Both the position numbers and the translations under genes were made by a program. A model generated the notes under the pieces. The model was not told the DNA's origin. It saw only the letters and a list, made by a program, of their open reading frames with translations, and did no database searches. Shown here piece by piece: positions 34,708 through 42,232 of a DNA stretch of 42,232 nt (position 1 is the first letter of the stretch; the number at the start of each line of letters is the position of its first letter). This DNA comes from Micromonospora rosaria (lineage in GTDB: Bacteria; Actinomycetota; Actinomycetes; Mycobacteriales; Micromonosporaceae), in the NCBI RefSeq assembly GCF_001567585.1, contig NZ_LRQV01000051.1:1-42232 (forward strand), given 5' to 3'.

Positions 34708-35544
34708 CTAGTGGGACGCGCGGGCGGCGACGAGGGCGGCGCGCATCGCCGCCACCGGCGCGGTGACCCCGGTGAACTGCGCGAACTGGCCGACCGCCTG
34801 GGCGAGGAGCAGGTCCAGCCCGGAGACGATCCGGCACCCGGCCGCCTGGGCGGCGGCGGCGAGCGGGGTGGGCCAGGGGTCGTAGAGCGCGTCGAAGACC
34901 ACCGCCCCCGGCCGCCAGCGCAGCCCCCCGACGATCGGGTCGGCGACCCCCTTCGGCACCGTGGAGACCAGCACGTCCACGTCGGCGTGACCGCCGGCCG
35001 CCGCCCACGGGGCGCCGGTCAGGGCGAGGCCGAGCGTGGCGGCGACCGGACGGAGGTCGTCGACGGCCGCCGCGCGGCGGGCCACCACGGTCACCGAGGC
35101 CGCGCCGAGGCGGGCCGCCGCGGCCAGCGCCGCCCGCGCGGTGCCACCGGCGCCGAGCACGGTCACCGTGGCGCCCGCGCCCACCCCGGCCGCGCCGAGC
35201 ACCTCGACCATGCCGGTCACGTCGGTGTTGTCCGCGTACCAGGAGCCGTCCGGGCGGTGCACCAGCGTGTTGGCCGCGCCGACGGCGGCGGCGAGCGGGG
35301 AGACCTCGTCGGCCACCGCCAGCGCCGCCTCCTTGCCGGGCATGGTCACCGACAGCCCGGCCCACTCCGGGCCGAGGCCGGCGACCAGGCCGGCGACCTC
35401 GGACTCCGCGCACTCGATCCGGGTGTACGACCAGCCGGTCAGCCCGGCGGCGGCGTACCCGGCCTGGTGGATCACCGGGGAGAGGGAGTGCGCGATCGGC
35501 TTGCCGATCACCGCCGCCCGTCGTGCAGTTCGGGGCTCAGCCAC
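34708..35544 (-). CDS. aroE: Shikimate dehydrogenase
   Basis: Reduces 3-dehydroshikimate to shikimate with NADPH. 278 aa from GTG at 35544, with GGAG 8 nt upstream; upstream in-frame codons have no homology. Substrate motifs are KPIAHSLSPVIHQAGYAAAG and SVTMPGKEAAL (catalytic Lys), with ANTLV, DNTDVTGM (catalytic Asp), NADPH loop VLGAGGTARAALAAAARLGA, and VFDALYDPWPTPL near the end. It is separated from its pathway partners aroC-K-B-Q by the 18-kb polysaccharide island. mltG lies upstream on the same strand, with one oppositely oriented small gene between. Confidence 0.93.
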   Translation of the reverse strand: MAEPRTARRAAVIGKPIAHSLSPVIHQAGYAAAGLTGWSYTRIECAESEVAGLVAGLGPEWAGLSVTMPGKEAALAVADEVSPLAAAVGAANTLVHRPDGSWYADNTDVTGMVEVLGAAGVGAGATVTVLGAGGTARAALAAAARLGAASVTVVARRAAAVDDLRPVAATLGLALTGAPWAAAGGHADVDVLVSTVPKGVADPIVGGLRWRPGAVVFDALYDPWPTPLAAAAQAAGCRIVSGLDLLLAQAVGQFAQFTGVTAPVAAMRAALVAARASH

Positions 35545-35707
35545 CGACAGTTCTCCACATGACCCAAGGCTACGCCGACGCCGACGCCGACAGCCGCGCC
35601 ACCCGGCCGCAACCGGCCACCAGAATCTCACCACCATGACAGATTGTGCTTGCACCAATACCTATGGTTACATCGATGCGTCATGTCGATCAACACAGGG
35701 AGTAGGC

Positions 35708-36094
35708 ATGCGGTTTCGGAAACTGACCGCCTCGGCCGCCGTCGGCGCTCTCGCCGCGCTGTCACTGGCCGTCGCACCGGCAAGTGCTAGCACGCTCAAC
35801 GCCGGAGCGACCCCTCAAGCGGGCAACTCGGCGGTGAAGATCCGGACCGGAGCGGGCACCAGCTACACCGCCGTCGCACAGATCAACGAGGGCCAGTGGG
35901 TGAGCTGCTGGTACCCGGTCACGGCCGACTGCAACTCCGCCAGCACGGGCGTCACCACCGGCAGCTCGTACACCTGCAACGGCACGACCAGCAACAGGTG
36001 GCTGAAGGTCGGCCACAACCGCACCCTGCGGTACGTCGCCCTCGGCTGCGTGCGGATCTCCCAGATCCCGCCAGGCGCGCCGGTGGTCGGCTGA
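35708..36094 (+). CDS. Small secreted SH3-like protein with four cysteines
   Basis: 128 aa from the ATG at 35708, with AGGGAG upstream. A clear signal peptide (RFRK, then AVGALAALSLAVAPASA, cleavage near 27) precedes a compact domain whose start, AVKIRTGAGTSYTAVAQINEGQWV, has the bacterial SH3b pattern (V.vRsGpgt.y..v..l..G). Cysteines at 67, 75, 90 and 114 could form two disulfides. It may bind peptidoglycan or act as a small extracellular effector; no catalytic domain is attached. It is the only plus-strand gene in the right half. A promoter may lie at 35645-35675 (TTGTGC, 18 bp, TTACAT). It ends in a perfect terminator. Confidence 0.85.
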   Translation: MRFRKLTASAAVGALAALSLAVAPASASTLNAGATPQAGNSAVKIRTGAGTSYTAVAQINEGQWVSCWYPVTADCNSASTGVTTGSSYTCNGTTSNRWLKVGHNRTLRYVALGCVRISQIPPGAPVVG

Positions 36095-36105
36095 GCCACA
36101 GCGAC

Positions 36106-36141
36106 CGGGCGGGGTGAAGGTCGTGACCTTCACCCCGCCCG
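36106..36141. terminator. Bidirectional terminator between the SH3-like gene and mltG
   Basis: A 17-bp perfect stem (CGGGCGGGGTGAAGGTC and its complement) around a GT centre, 12 nt after the stop of the plus-strand gene and 28 nt from the mltG stop. It serves two convergent genes. Confidence 0.9.
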
Positions 36142-36168
36142 CCACTGCCATCCCTGCACAGGGTGGAC

Positions 36169-37371
36169 CTAGATGATCCCGGCCTCGCGGGCCTTGGCCT
36201 CGTTGCGCAGATGGCCCTCGTAGGTGTCGGCGAAGGCCGAGTTGCCGTCCCGGTCGACGGCGACGAAGTAGAGCCAGTTGCCCGTCGGGGGGTCCATCGC
36301 CCCTTCCAGCGCTTCCTTGCCCGGGTTGTTGATCGGCGTCGGCACCAGTCCCTTGAGCTTGCGGCTGTACGGGTTCTTGGTGTCGAGGAGCTCGTCCCTC
36401 GTCATCTCCGCGGACGTCTTGGTCTTCTGACCGGTCAACTCCAGGTAGTAGTTGACCGTGACGTCCATCTCCAGGCAGTTACAGGGAAAGTCCCCGTAGA
36501 CCCGGTTGTACGCCACCCGGGCGACCTTGCCGAGGTCGGCCTTCGTGCCCGCCTCCGCCTGGGCCAGCGACGCGACGATCAGCGCCTCGTACGGGGTGAT
36601 GCCGCCACGCTCCTTCTGCACCCGGTCGGCGAACTCCATCTCCCCGGTGACGGTGAGGAAGCGCTCGACCATGGTCTGCAGGATGGTCTCGGCGGTGGCG
36701 TTCGGCGGCAGCTCGTAGGTGTCGGGGAAGAGGAAGCCTTCGGCCGACTTGGTGACCTTCTTGCCGTCGCTGCGGGTGATCCACCAGTCCGGCACGCCCA
36801 GGGCCTCCGGGTCCTTCGCCGCCGCCTCGAAGTCCTTGACCGGGATCTTGGTGTACTCGGAGAGCAGCTTGAAGATGCCCTTGGCGGTCCGGCCCTCGGG
36901 GATGGTGACCCCGTTGACGATCTTGTTCTTCAGGTCGAGCAGGGCGGTGACCGCGCTCTCCCCGCTCATCTCCTTGCGGACCTTGTACACCCCGGGCTGG
37001 ATGTTCTTGGCCAGGGCGTTCGCGTCCGCCGCGTTGATGAAGGCCTTCGGGCTCTTCACCACCCCGGCGCCGTGCAGGGCGGTGGCCATGTCGGCGATCA
37101 GCGCGCCCTGCTTGATCTCGACGGTCACCTCGCCGGTGCCCGCGCCGTCGTAGTCGGGTGTGGTGAAGTAGTTCTGGACCCGGTCGAAACCGTAGAACGC
37201 GCCGCCGCCGATGCCGCCGAGCAGCACCAGGGCCATCAGCAGGGCGAAGGCCGTCTTGCCCCGGCCGCCCGACCGCTTCTTGCCCTTGCGTCTCTCGACG
37301 AAGCCGCGCCGGTGCCGGCCCTTCTCCCCTCGCTCCTGTTCGTCGAACCCGAGGTCCAGATCGTCGATCAT
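36169..37371 (-). CDS. mltG: Endolytic murein transglycosylase MltG
   Basis: Cuts nascent glycan strands at the membrane and so sets peptidoglycan chain length. 400 aa from the ATG at 37371, overlapping the ruvX stop by one base (TAATG). An acidic then basic cytoplasmic start of about 38 residues is followed by one membrane helix (about 39-61), a LysM-like region, and the YceG domain with TIPEGRTAKGIFKLLSE, EGFLFPDTYELPPNAT, ASLAQAEAGTKADLGKVARV (catalytic Glu region), YNRVYGDFPCNCLEMDVTV, and the C-terminal GLVPTPINNPGKEALEGAMDP. The CNC pair where most homologues have a simple M/P-L-Q-S run is unusual. Confidence 0.94.
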   Translation of the reverse strand: MIDDLDLGFDEQERGEKGRHRRGFVERRKGKKRSGGRGKTAFALLMALVLLGGIGGGAFYGFDRVQNYFTTPDYDGAGTGEVTVEIKQGALIADMATALHGAGVVKSPKAFINAADANALAKNIQPGVYKVRKEMSGESAVTALLDLKNKIVNGVTIPEGRTAKGIFKLLSEYTKIPVKDFEAAAKDPEALGVPDWWITRSDGKKVTKSAEGFLFPDTYELPPNATAETILQTMVERFLTVTGEMEFADRVQKERGGITPYEALIVASLAQAEAGTKADLGKVARVAYNRVYGDFPCNCLEMDVTVNYYLELTGQKTKTSAEMTRDELLDTKNPYSRKLKGLVPTPINNPGKEALEGAMDPPTGNWLYFVAVDRDGNSAFADTYEGHLRNEAKAREAGII

Positions 37372-37817
37372 TACGTCCGCCTCCGCTGCGCGTCCAGCCA
37401 GCTCTGCAGAATCTCGACCGCGGCGGCCTGGTCGACCACCGCACGTTGGCGCTTCCCCCGGACGCCCCGCTCGGACAGCCTACGAGACGCGACCACGGTC
37501 GACATCCTCTCGTCGCTCAGCGCCACCGGTACGGGGGCTATCACATCAGCCAACCGTTGAGCGTACGCCTTCGCGTGGATCGCCGCGGGCCCGTGCCGGC
37601 CGGCCAGGTTCACCGGCAGTCCGACCACCACCTCCACCGCCTCGAACTCGCTGACCAGGCGGGACAGCTCCGCCATGTCGGCCGGCACCGCCTCGGGCGC
37701 GGCGGCGAGGTCCCGGGCGAGGGTGGCGACCGGGGTGGCCAGCACCCCGTGCGGGTCGGAACGGGCCACCCCGACACGCACCTGCCCGACGTCCACGCCC
37801 AGTCGCACCCCGGTCAC
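37371..37817 (-). CDS. ruvX: RuvX/YqgF, putative Holliday junction resolvase / rRNA processing nuclease
   Basis: An RNase H-fold nuclease linked to pre-16S rRNA processing and recombination. 148 aa from GTG at 37817 with GGGGAG about 8 nt upstream. The catalytic Asp is in RLGVDVGQVRVGVARSDP at the N-terminus, followed by VEVVVGLPVNLAGRHGP, the second acidic site in LSDERMSTVVASRRL, and the third in VVDQAAAVEILQSWLD. It lies between alaS and mltG, the usual actinobacterial arrangement. Confidence 0.94.
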   Translation of the reverse strand: MTGVRLGVDVGQVRVGVARSDPHGVLATPVATLARDLAAAPEAVPADMAELSRLVSEFEAVEVVVGLPVNLAGRHGPAAIHAKAYAQRLADVIAPVPVALSDERMSTVVASRRLSERGVRGKRQRAVVDQAAAVEILQSWLDAQRRRT

Positions 37818-37838
37818 TCCACGACTCCCCGGTCATGC

Positions 37839-37888
37839 GTCGACCCGGGCTGGTCCGGTGAGACTCCACCGGAGCGGCCCGGGTCGAC
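37839..37888. terminator. Two-part hairpin between alaS and ruvX
   Basis: An outer 12-bp stem (GTCGACCCGGGC and GCCCGGGTCGAC), a 3x3 internal loop, an inner 7-bp stem (TCCGGTG and CACCGGA) and a 6-nt loop. It lies 14 nt after the alaS stop and 21 nt before the ruvX start. A terminator or attenuator would reduce read-through from alaS. Confidence 0.7.
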
Positions 37889-37902
37889 GGCAGTGGCACA
37901 CA

Positions 37903-40581
37903 TCACGTGTCGGCGATGGTCTTCTCGACGGTGAGCAGCAGGTTCGGCGCCTCGGCGGCCGGCAGGCCACCGCCCTGGGCCAGGTCGGGGCTGCCCCCAC
38001 CCCGGCCGGAGAAGGCCGCCTTGACCAGGTCGTTCGCCGCCAGGCCCCGGGAGCGGGCCGCGCCGTTCACAGCCACCACCAGGGAGGCCTTGCCATTGGC
38101 GCGGGCCGCCACGGCGACCACCGCCGGCCGGGCCGGGTCGATCTTGCCCCGGATCTCCTGGGCCAGGGTCCGCACGTCGTTGCCGGCCGCCCCCTCGGGC
38201 GCCTCGGTGCCGACGTACGCCACGCCCCGCACGTCCTTCGCCTGCCCGGCGAGGGCCCCCGCGCCGCCGAGCACGAGCTGGGCCCGCAGCTTCTCCAGCT
38301 CCTTCTCCGCGTCGCGGAGCTGGGTGACGGTCTGCTCGACCCGGTCGGCGACCTGCTCGCCGGGCACCCGGAACAGCTCGGCCAGCCGGGCCACCAGCAG
38401 GTGCTCGCGGGCCAGGAAGCCGAAGGCGTCCATGCCGACCAGCGCCTCGATCCGGCGGACGCCGGAGCCGACCGACGCCTCCGAGAGGATCTTCACCAGG
38501 CCGAGCTGGGCGGAGCGGGCCACGTGGGTGCCGCCGCACAGCTCCCGGGCGTAGTCGCCGACCTCGACGACCCGGACCCGCTCGCCGTACTTCTCCCCGA
38601 ACAGCGCCATCGCGCCGATCCGCCGCGCCTCCTCCTGGCTGGTGACGAAGGCGTGCACCTCCAGGTCGGCCAGGAGCACCTCGTTGACCTGCTGCTCCAC
38701 GTCGTGCAGCACGCTCGGCGCCACCCCGGTCGGGGTGTTGAAGTCGAACCGCAGCCGACCCGGGGCGTTCAGCGAACCCGCCTGGGTGGCCGACTCGCCG
38801 AGGAAGTTGCGCATGGTCTGGTGCACCAGGTGGGTCGCGGTGTGCGAGCGGGAGATCGCCCGCCGCCGGGTCACGTCGATCTCGGCGTACCCGGACTCCC
38901 CGGCGCGCACCTCGCCCCGGACCACCCGGGCCCGGTGCACGATCAGCCCCGGCACCGGCTGCTGCACGTCGAAGACCTCGACCTGACCGCCGCCGACGGT
39001 GATCAGCCCCTGGTCGGGCTGCTGCCCGCCGCCCTCGGCGTAGAAGGGGGTGGTGTCGAGCACCAGCTCGACCGTCTCCCCCTCGCCCGCCGCGGCGACC
39101 TCGCCGCCGCCGGCCAGCAGCGCCCGGACCCGGGACTCCCGGGTCAGCTCGGTGTAGCCGGTGAACTCCACCGCGCCGCCCGCGTCCAGCACGCCCCGGT
39201 ACGCCGACAGGTCGGTGTGCCCGGTCTTGCGGGCCGCCGCGTCGGCCTTCGCCCGCGCCCGCTGGTCGGCCATGAGCCGGCGGAAACCCTCGGCGTCGAC
39301 CTGGAGCCCCTGCTCGGCGGCGATCTCCAGGGTCAGGTCGATCGGGAACCCGTACGTGTCGTGCAACTGGAACGCCTTGTCCCCGGAGAGCGCCGGCTTC
39401 CCCGCCGACTTCGTCTCCGTGATCGCGGTGTCCAGGATCGTGGTGCCCGCCCGCAGGGTCGCCAGGAAGGCGTCCTCCTCCGCGTACGCGTACTGCGAGA
39501 TCCGGTCGAACTCCGCCGCCACCTCCGGGTACGACGGCGACATGCAGTCGCGCGCCACCGGCAGCAGCTCCGGCAGCGCCCGCTCCTGCCAGCCCAGCAG
39601 CCGCATCGCCCGGACCGCCCGCCGCATGATCCGCCGCAGCACGTACCCGCGACCCTCGTTGCTCGGGGTCACCCCGTCGGCGATCAGCATCAGCGAGGTC
39701 CGCACGTGGTCGGCGATCACCCGCAGCCGCACGTCGTCGGGGTGCGATTCGGCGGCCACGGTGCCGGAGTGCGCCCCGTACCGCTTCCCGGTCAGCTCCG
39801 CCGCCCGCGCCAGGATCGGCCGGACCTCGTCGATCTCGTACAGGTTGTCGACGCCCTGGAGGATGGAGGCGATCCGCTCCAGGCCCATCCCCGTGTCGAT
39901 GTTCTTCTTCGGCAGGTCACCGACGATCCGGAAGGTCTCCTTGTCGACCACGTCGGTGATCTCGTGTTGCATGAAGACCAGGTTCCAGTACTCCAGGAAC
40001 CGGTCCTCGTCGACCTCCGGCCCCCCGTCGCGACCGTACGCCGGGCCCCGGTCGTAGTACAGCTCCGAGCAGGGCCCCCCCGGGCCGGGGATGCCCATCG
40101 ACCAGTAGTTGTCCTTCTTGCCCCGGCGCACGATCCGCTCCGCCGGCACCCCGGTGTCCCGCCAGATCTGGTACGCCTCGTCGTCGTCGAGGTAGACCGT
40201 CGCCCAGATCCGCTCCGGGTCCAGCCCGAAACCGCCCTCGGCGACCGACTTCGTGGACAACTCCCAGGCGAGGGGGATCGCCCCCTCCTTGAAGTAGTCG
40301 CCGAAGGAGAAGTTCCCGTTCATCTGGAAGAACGTGCCGTGCCGACTGGTCTTGCCGACCTCGTCGATGTCCGGCGTCCGGATGCACTTCTGCACGCTCG
40401 CCGCCCGGGGCCACGGCGGGGTCTGCTGCCCGAGGAAGTAGGGCACGAACTGCACCATGCCGGCGTTGATGAACAACAGGTTCGGATCGCTGATGGCGGG
40501 CAGCGGAGCGGACGGGACCACAGCGTGCCCCTTCGCCTCGAAGTGCGCGAGGTACCGCCGCTTGATCTCCGCCGTCTTCAT
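37903..40581 (-). CDS. alaS: Alanine–tRNA ligase
   Basis: Charges tRNA-Ala. 892 aa from the ATG at 40581, overlapping the previous stop by 4 bp (ATGA). Class II motifs are visible: motif 1 region SAPLPAISDPNLLFINAGM, motif 2 TRTPDIDEVGKTSRHGTFFQM-like stretch, and motif 3 DTGMGLERIASILQG. The editing domain has zinc ligands SHTATHLVH and ELCGGTHV. The C-terminal C-Ala/DHHA1 part contains VVAVAARANGKASLVVAV and GGGSPDLAQGGG. Length is normal. Confidence 0.97.
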   Translation of the reverse strand: MKTAEIKRRYLAHFEAKGHAVVPSAPLPAISDPNLLFINAGMVQFVPYFLGQQTPPWPRAASVQKCIRTPDIDEVGKTSRHGTFFQMNGNFSFGDYFKEGAIPLAWELSTKSVAEGGFGLDPERIWATVYLDDDEAYQIWRDTGVPAERIVRRGKKDNYWSMGIPGPGGPCSELYYDRGPAYGRDGGPEVDEDRFLEYWNLVFMQHEITDVVDKETFRIVGDLPKKNIDTGMGLERIASILQGVDNLYEIDEVRPILARAAELTGKRYGAHSGTVAAESHPDDVRLRVIADHVRTSLMLIADGVTPSNEGRGYVLRRIMRRAVRAMRLLGWQERALPELLPVARDCMSPSYPEVAAEFDRISQYAYAEEDAFLATLRAGTTILDTAITETKSAGKPALSGDKAFQLHDTYGFPIDLTLEIAAEQGLQVDAEGFRRLMADQRARAKADAAARKTGHTDLSAYRGVLDAGGAVEFTGYTELTRESRVRALLAGGGEVAAAGEGETVELVLDTTPFYAEGGGQQPDQGLITVGGGQVEVFDVQQPVPGLIVHRARVVRGEVRAGESGYAEIDVTRRRAISRSHTATHLVHQTMRNFLGESATQAGSLNAPGRLRFDFNTPTGVAPSVLHDVEQQVNEVLLADLEVHAFVTSQEEARRIGAMALFGEKYGERVRVVEVGDYARELCGGTHVARSAQLGLVKILSEASVGSGVRRIEALVGMDAFGFLAREHLLVARLAELFRVPGEQVADRVEQTVTQLRDAEKELEKLRAQLVLGGAGALAGQAKDVRGVAYVGTEAPEGAAGNDVRTLAQEIRGKIDPARPAVVAVAARANGKASLVVAVNGAARSRGLAANDLVKAAFSGRGGGSPDLAQGGGLPAAEAPNLLLTVEKTIADT

Positions 40582-40883
40582 CGCTGGTACTCCTCGGGAA
40601 AAATCTCTCGGTCCCCGATCCGCGGGTCCTCCCGCAGCTCGGCGAACTGGTCGTCGAACGCCTCGCCCCGGGCGAACGCCGCGTGGATCTCCTGCTCGCG
40701 TTCGGCCATCCCGATGCGGACGTCCTCCACGAAGCTACGCAGCGACTCGACCAGGCTGCCAGCGGATTCGGACAGCCCGCCGGCGATGCCCGCCGGAGTG
40801 TACGCCTGCGCGGTGCGGGTCGCCTTGCGCACCACCACCACGCCCACGGCCAGGCCGATACCCAGCCAGAACAGTCGCCTCAT
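40578..40883 (-). CDS. DUF6167-like small membrane protein
   Basis: 101 aa from the ATG at 40883, with GGGAGGATTGGGAGC directly upstream. One N-terminal membrane helix (RRLFWLGIGLAVGVVVVRK, residues 2-20) anchors a cytoplasmic tail with an amphipathic helix SESAGSLVESLRSFVEDVRIGMAEREQEIHAAF and an acidic end. The position between a DUF948 gene and alaS, with a 4-bp overlap onto alaS, matches a small conserved actinobacterial gene annotated DUF6167. The function is unknown. Confidence 0.85.
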   Translation of the reverse strand: MRRLFWLGIGLAVGVVVVRKATRTAQAYTPAGIAGGLSESAGSLVESLRSFVEDVRIGMAEREQEIHAAFARGEAFDDQFAELREDPRIGDREIFPEEYQR

Positions 40884-40917
40884 GCTCCCAATCCTCCCGC
40901 GCCCGACCGGCCTGGGC

Positions 40918-41379
40918 TCAGCCGTTGCCGCGCTTGGCGGCCCGGCGCTGCTGCTTGATGCTGTCGCGGACCTCACGCTCGGTCTCGGCGTGCCGGCGGG
41001 CGGCAGCGGCCCGGCGGACCCCGTACCCGAAGGCGGCCACCTTGACCAGCGGGTTCGCCGCGGCGGCGGAGACCACGGTGGCCAGGTTCGCCACGTTCGC
41101 GGTGACGTTCTGCGCGTGGCTGGTCATCGTGTCGACCTTGGCCAGTTGCAGGTTCACCCCGTCCAGCGAGGTCTGCACCTGCTCCAGCGCGGTGTTGACG
41201 TTGCGCACGGTCTGGTTGACGTCGCCCAGCAGCGGCGTGGTCCGCTCGTTGAGGTCAGTGATCATCCGGGTCGTGGCGTCCACGGTGTGCCGCAGCCGCA
41301 GGATCGGCACCGCCAGCACGAGCACCAGCATCAGGAACGCGCCGGCCGCGATCAGGGCAGCGATCTGTCCACCATCCAC
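40918..41379 (-). CDS. DUF948-family membrane protein
   Basis: 153 aa from GTG at 41379, preceded by GAGGAGG at 6 nt. An N-terminal helix (IAALIAAGAFLMLVLVLAVPIL) is followed by a long predicted coiled-coil-like stretch with many T/N/Q residues (RHTVDATTRMITDLNERTTP, VNQTVRNVNTALEQVQTSL), as in DUF948/chemotaxis-like hypothetical proteins, then a short hydrophobic AATVVSAAAANPLVKVAAFGYG and a basic tail. It is the first gene of a likely DUF948-DUF6167-alaS transcript; a TAGGGT hexamer about 130 nt upstream (near 41515) could be its -10. Confidence 0.87.
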   Translation of the reverse strand: MDGGQIAALIAAGAFLMLVLVLAVPILRLRHTVDATTRMITDLNERTTPLLGDVNQTVRNVNTALEQVQTSLDGVNLQLAKVDTMTSHAQNVTANVANLATVVSAAAANPLVKVAAFGYGVRRAAAARRHAETEREVRDSIKQQRRAAKRGNG

Positions 41380-41538
41380 GCATGTCCTCCTCAAGCAGAT
41401 TCGTCGAGCCGCGCCGTCCACGCCGGGCCCACGGCCGGCACGCCCACCGGCGTCGGCCACGGCCGTGCGGGCCCCACGGGGCCGGCGGAACACCCGTCCC
41501 ACCAGCCCCAGACCCTACCGTCAGTGATGAATGCCCGC

Positions 41539-42232
41539 TCACGACGGTGAGGGGGTCAACTCCCCGAGGGGGTCCTCGGTCAACGTGGGGAACGGGTCCT
41601 CACCGGTCAGTGACGGGTCGGTGCTCGGCTGCGGTCGCGTCCGGTCGTCGTCGATGGCGTTACGCACCTTCAACGACACCGAGGCCCCGGTGCACTCCGC
41701 CGGCAATTCCTCACCCGGCGCCGGGGACGGCACGATCGCGGGCTCGCCGTCGGCTCCCGGGGGCGGGACGCAGGTCGGCTCCCGTACCCACAGGTCGAGC
41801 GTGAGCTCGTCGCGCCGCCAGCAGGTGTACGAGCCCTTCTCCTCCTGCTCCGGGCACCGTTCCACCTGCCACCGCCGCCAGCCGTCGCGGACCAGCGCCT
41901 GCTCGTACACCCGGGCGGTCTCCTCCGGCGGGCGCTCCGACTCCACGGTGCGTTCCCGCAGCCGGCAGTCGAGCAGGCACCAGCGGCTACCGCTGACGTC
42001 GTCCTGCGTCTCCACCGCCGCCCAGGCGGGCACCTCGAGCGCGTCGAGGGTGTCGAAGACCGGGTCGTTGCTGAGCGTACGGATACCGAAGTAGAGCGGC
42101 AGCGCACCGAGCAGCACCACGATCACCGTACCGAGCAGGACCAGCCGCAGCCGACGCCGTTCGCGGAGCCGACGCCGCAGGTCGGAGCGGGCGCCACCGC
42201 CGGCACCCGCCGGCTCGGCGTCGTCCGGGCCG
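41539..42232 (-). CDS. Hypothetical membrane-anchored protein with six extracytoplasmic cysteines, 5' end outside window
   Basis: I do not recognise the family. The frame is open from the right edge, so the N-terminus is missing; a GTG at 42126 lies inside the membrane helix and is unlikely to be the start. An Arg-rich cytoplasmic stretch (DLRRRLRERRRLRL) precedes one helix (LVLLGTVIVVLLGALPLYFGI), then about 170 extracytoplasmic residues with cysteines in RWCLLDCRL, ERCPEQ, YTCWR, PTCVPP and ECTG. The C-terminus is rich in Pro, Thr, Asp and Ser. Topology is single-pass with the C-terminus outside. Confidence 0.82.
   Translation of the reverse strand, partial: GPDDAEPAGAGGGARSDLRRRLRERRRLRLVLLGTVIVVLLGALPLYFGIRTLSNDPVFDTLDALEVPAWAAVETQDDVSGSRWCLLDCRLRERTVESERPPEETARVYEQALVRDGWRRWQVERCPEQEEKGSYTCWRRDELTLDLWVREPTCVPPPGADGEPAIVPSPAPGEELPAECTGASVSLKVRNAIDDDRTRPQPSTDPSLTGEDPFPTLTEDPLGELTPSPS

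Noticed and set aside
30854..34711. 1285-codon open frame on the plus strand opposite the propeller and glycosidase genes
   Set aside because: An antisense shadow from GC-rich codon use. The translation is low-complexity (Val/Arg/Gly/His) with no domain, while the minus strand has signal peptides and recognisable folds.
37675..41550. 1291-codon open frame on the plus strand opposite alaS
   Set aside because: Alanyl-tRNA synthetase on the minus strand is unambiguous. The antisense product is repetitive Arg/His/Gly-rich sequence without homology.

Overview
The window is high-GC actinobacterial chromosome, most likely from the Micromonosporaceae (Micromonospora or a close relative). The evidence is the very GC-rich third codon positions, frequent GTG/TTG starts, a bldD gene, and the block order alaS–ruvX–mltG–aroE / aroC–aroK–aroB–aroQ / efp–nusB–bldD–pyrR–pyrB–pyrC–carA–carB–pyrD, which is conserved around bldD in Streptomyces and relatives. 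No rRNA, tRNA, CRISPR array, transposase or phage gene was seen. Genus assignment is an inference.

Left part (1–8.8 kb, minus strand): the pyrimidine operon pyrR-pyrB-pyrC-carA-carB-pyrD, with pyrD cut by the left edge. Its leader carries a hairpin matching the PyrR-binding RNA consensus directly against the pyrR ribosome binding site, which suggests translational repression by PyrR. Short tandem repeats lie at two cistron junctions. Next come bldD (plus strand), a strong bidirectional terminator, and efp-nusB (minus). From 10.8 to 13.4 kb is a divergent MFS transporter / LacI regulator pair with a small gene, placed between efp and the shikimate genes. aroC-aroK-aroB-aroQ (13.4–16.7 kb, minus) convert shikimate-pathway intermediates to chorismate, and aroE lies 18 kb away at 34.7 kb.

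Middle part (16.9–34.6 kb, minus): an accessory envelope/polysaccharide island between aroC and aroE. In transcription order it holds a secreted GH26-like glycosidase, a secreted beta-propeller protein, a hexapeptide acyltransferase, a Wzz-like co-polymerase with a degenerate ATPase half, a Wzy-like polymerase with a 200-residue Pro/Ala/Ser/Val extension, a Wzx-like flippase, a PAPS-type sulfotransferase, a protein-kinase-fold phosphotransferase, an Alg14/Alg13-type two-subunit glycosyltransferase, a GT2 glycosyltransferase, a methyltransferase, a two-TM membrane protein and a secreted glycerophosphodiester phosphodiesterase. Start/stop overlaps of 4–8 bp join most of the central genes. Together they look like a Wzx/Wzy pathway for a modified (possibly sulfated, acylated, methylated) exopolysaccharide. 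No initiating phosphoglycosyltransferase is present in the window.

Right part (34.7–42.2 kb): aroE, a small secreted SH3-like protein on the plus strand, mltG, ruvX, alaS, a DUF6167-like and a DUF948-like membrane protein, and a partial membrane-anchored protein with six extracytoplasmic cysteines at the right edge. Many genes end in perfect GC-rich hairpins, which divide the window into transcription units.
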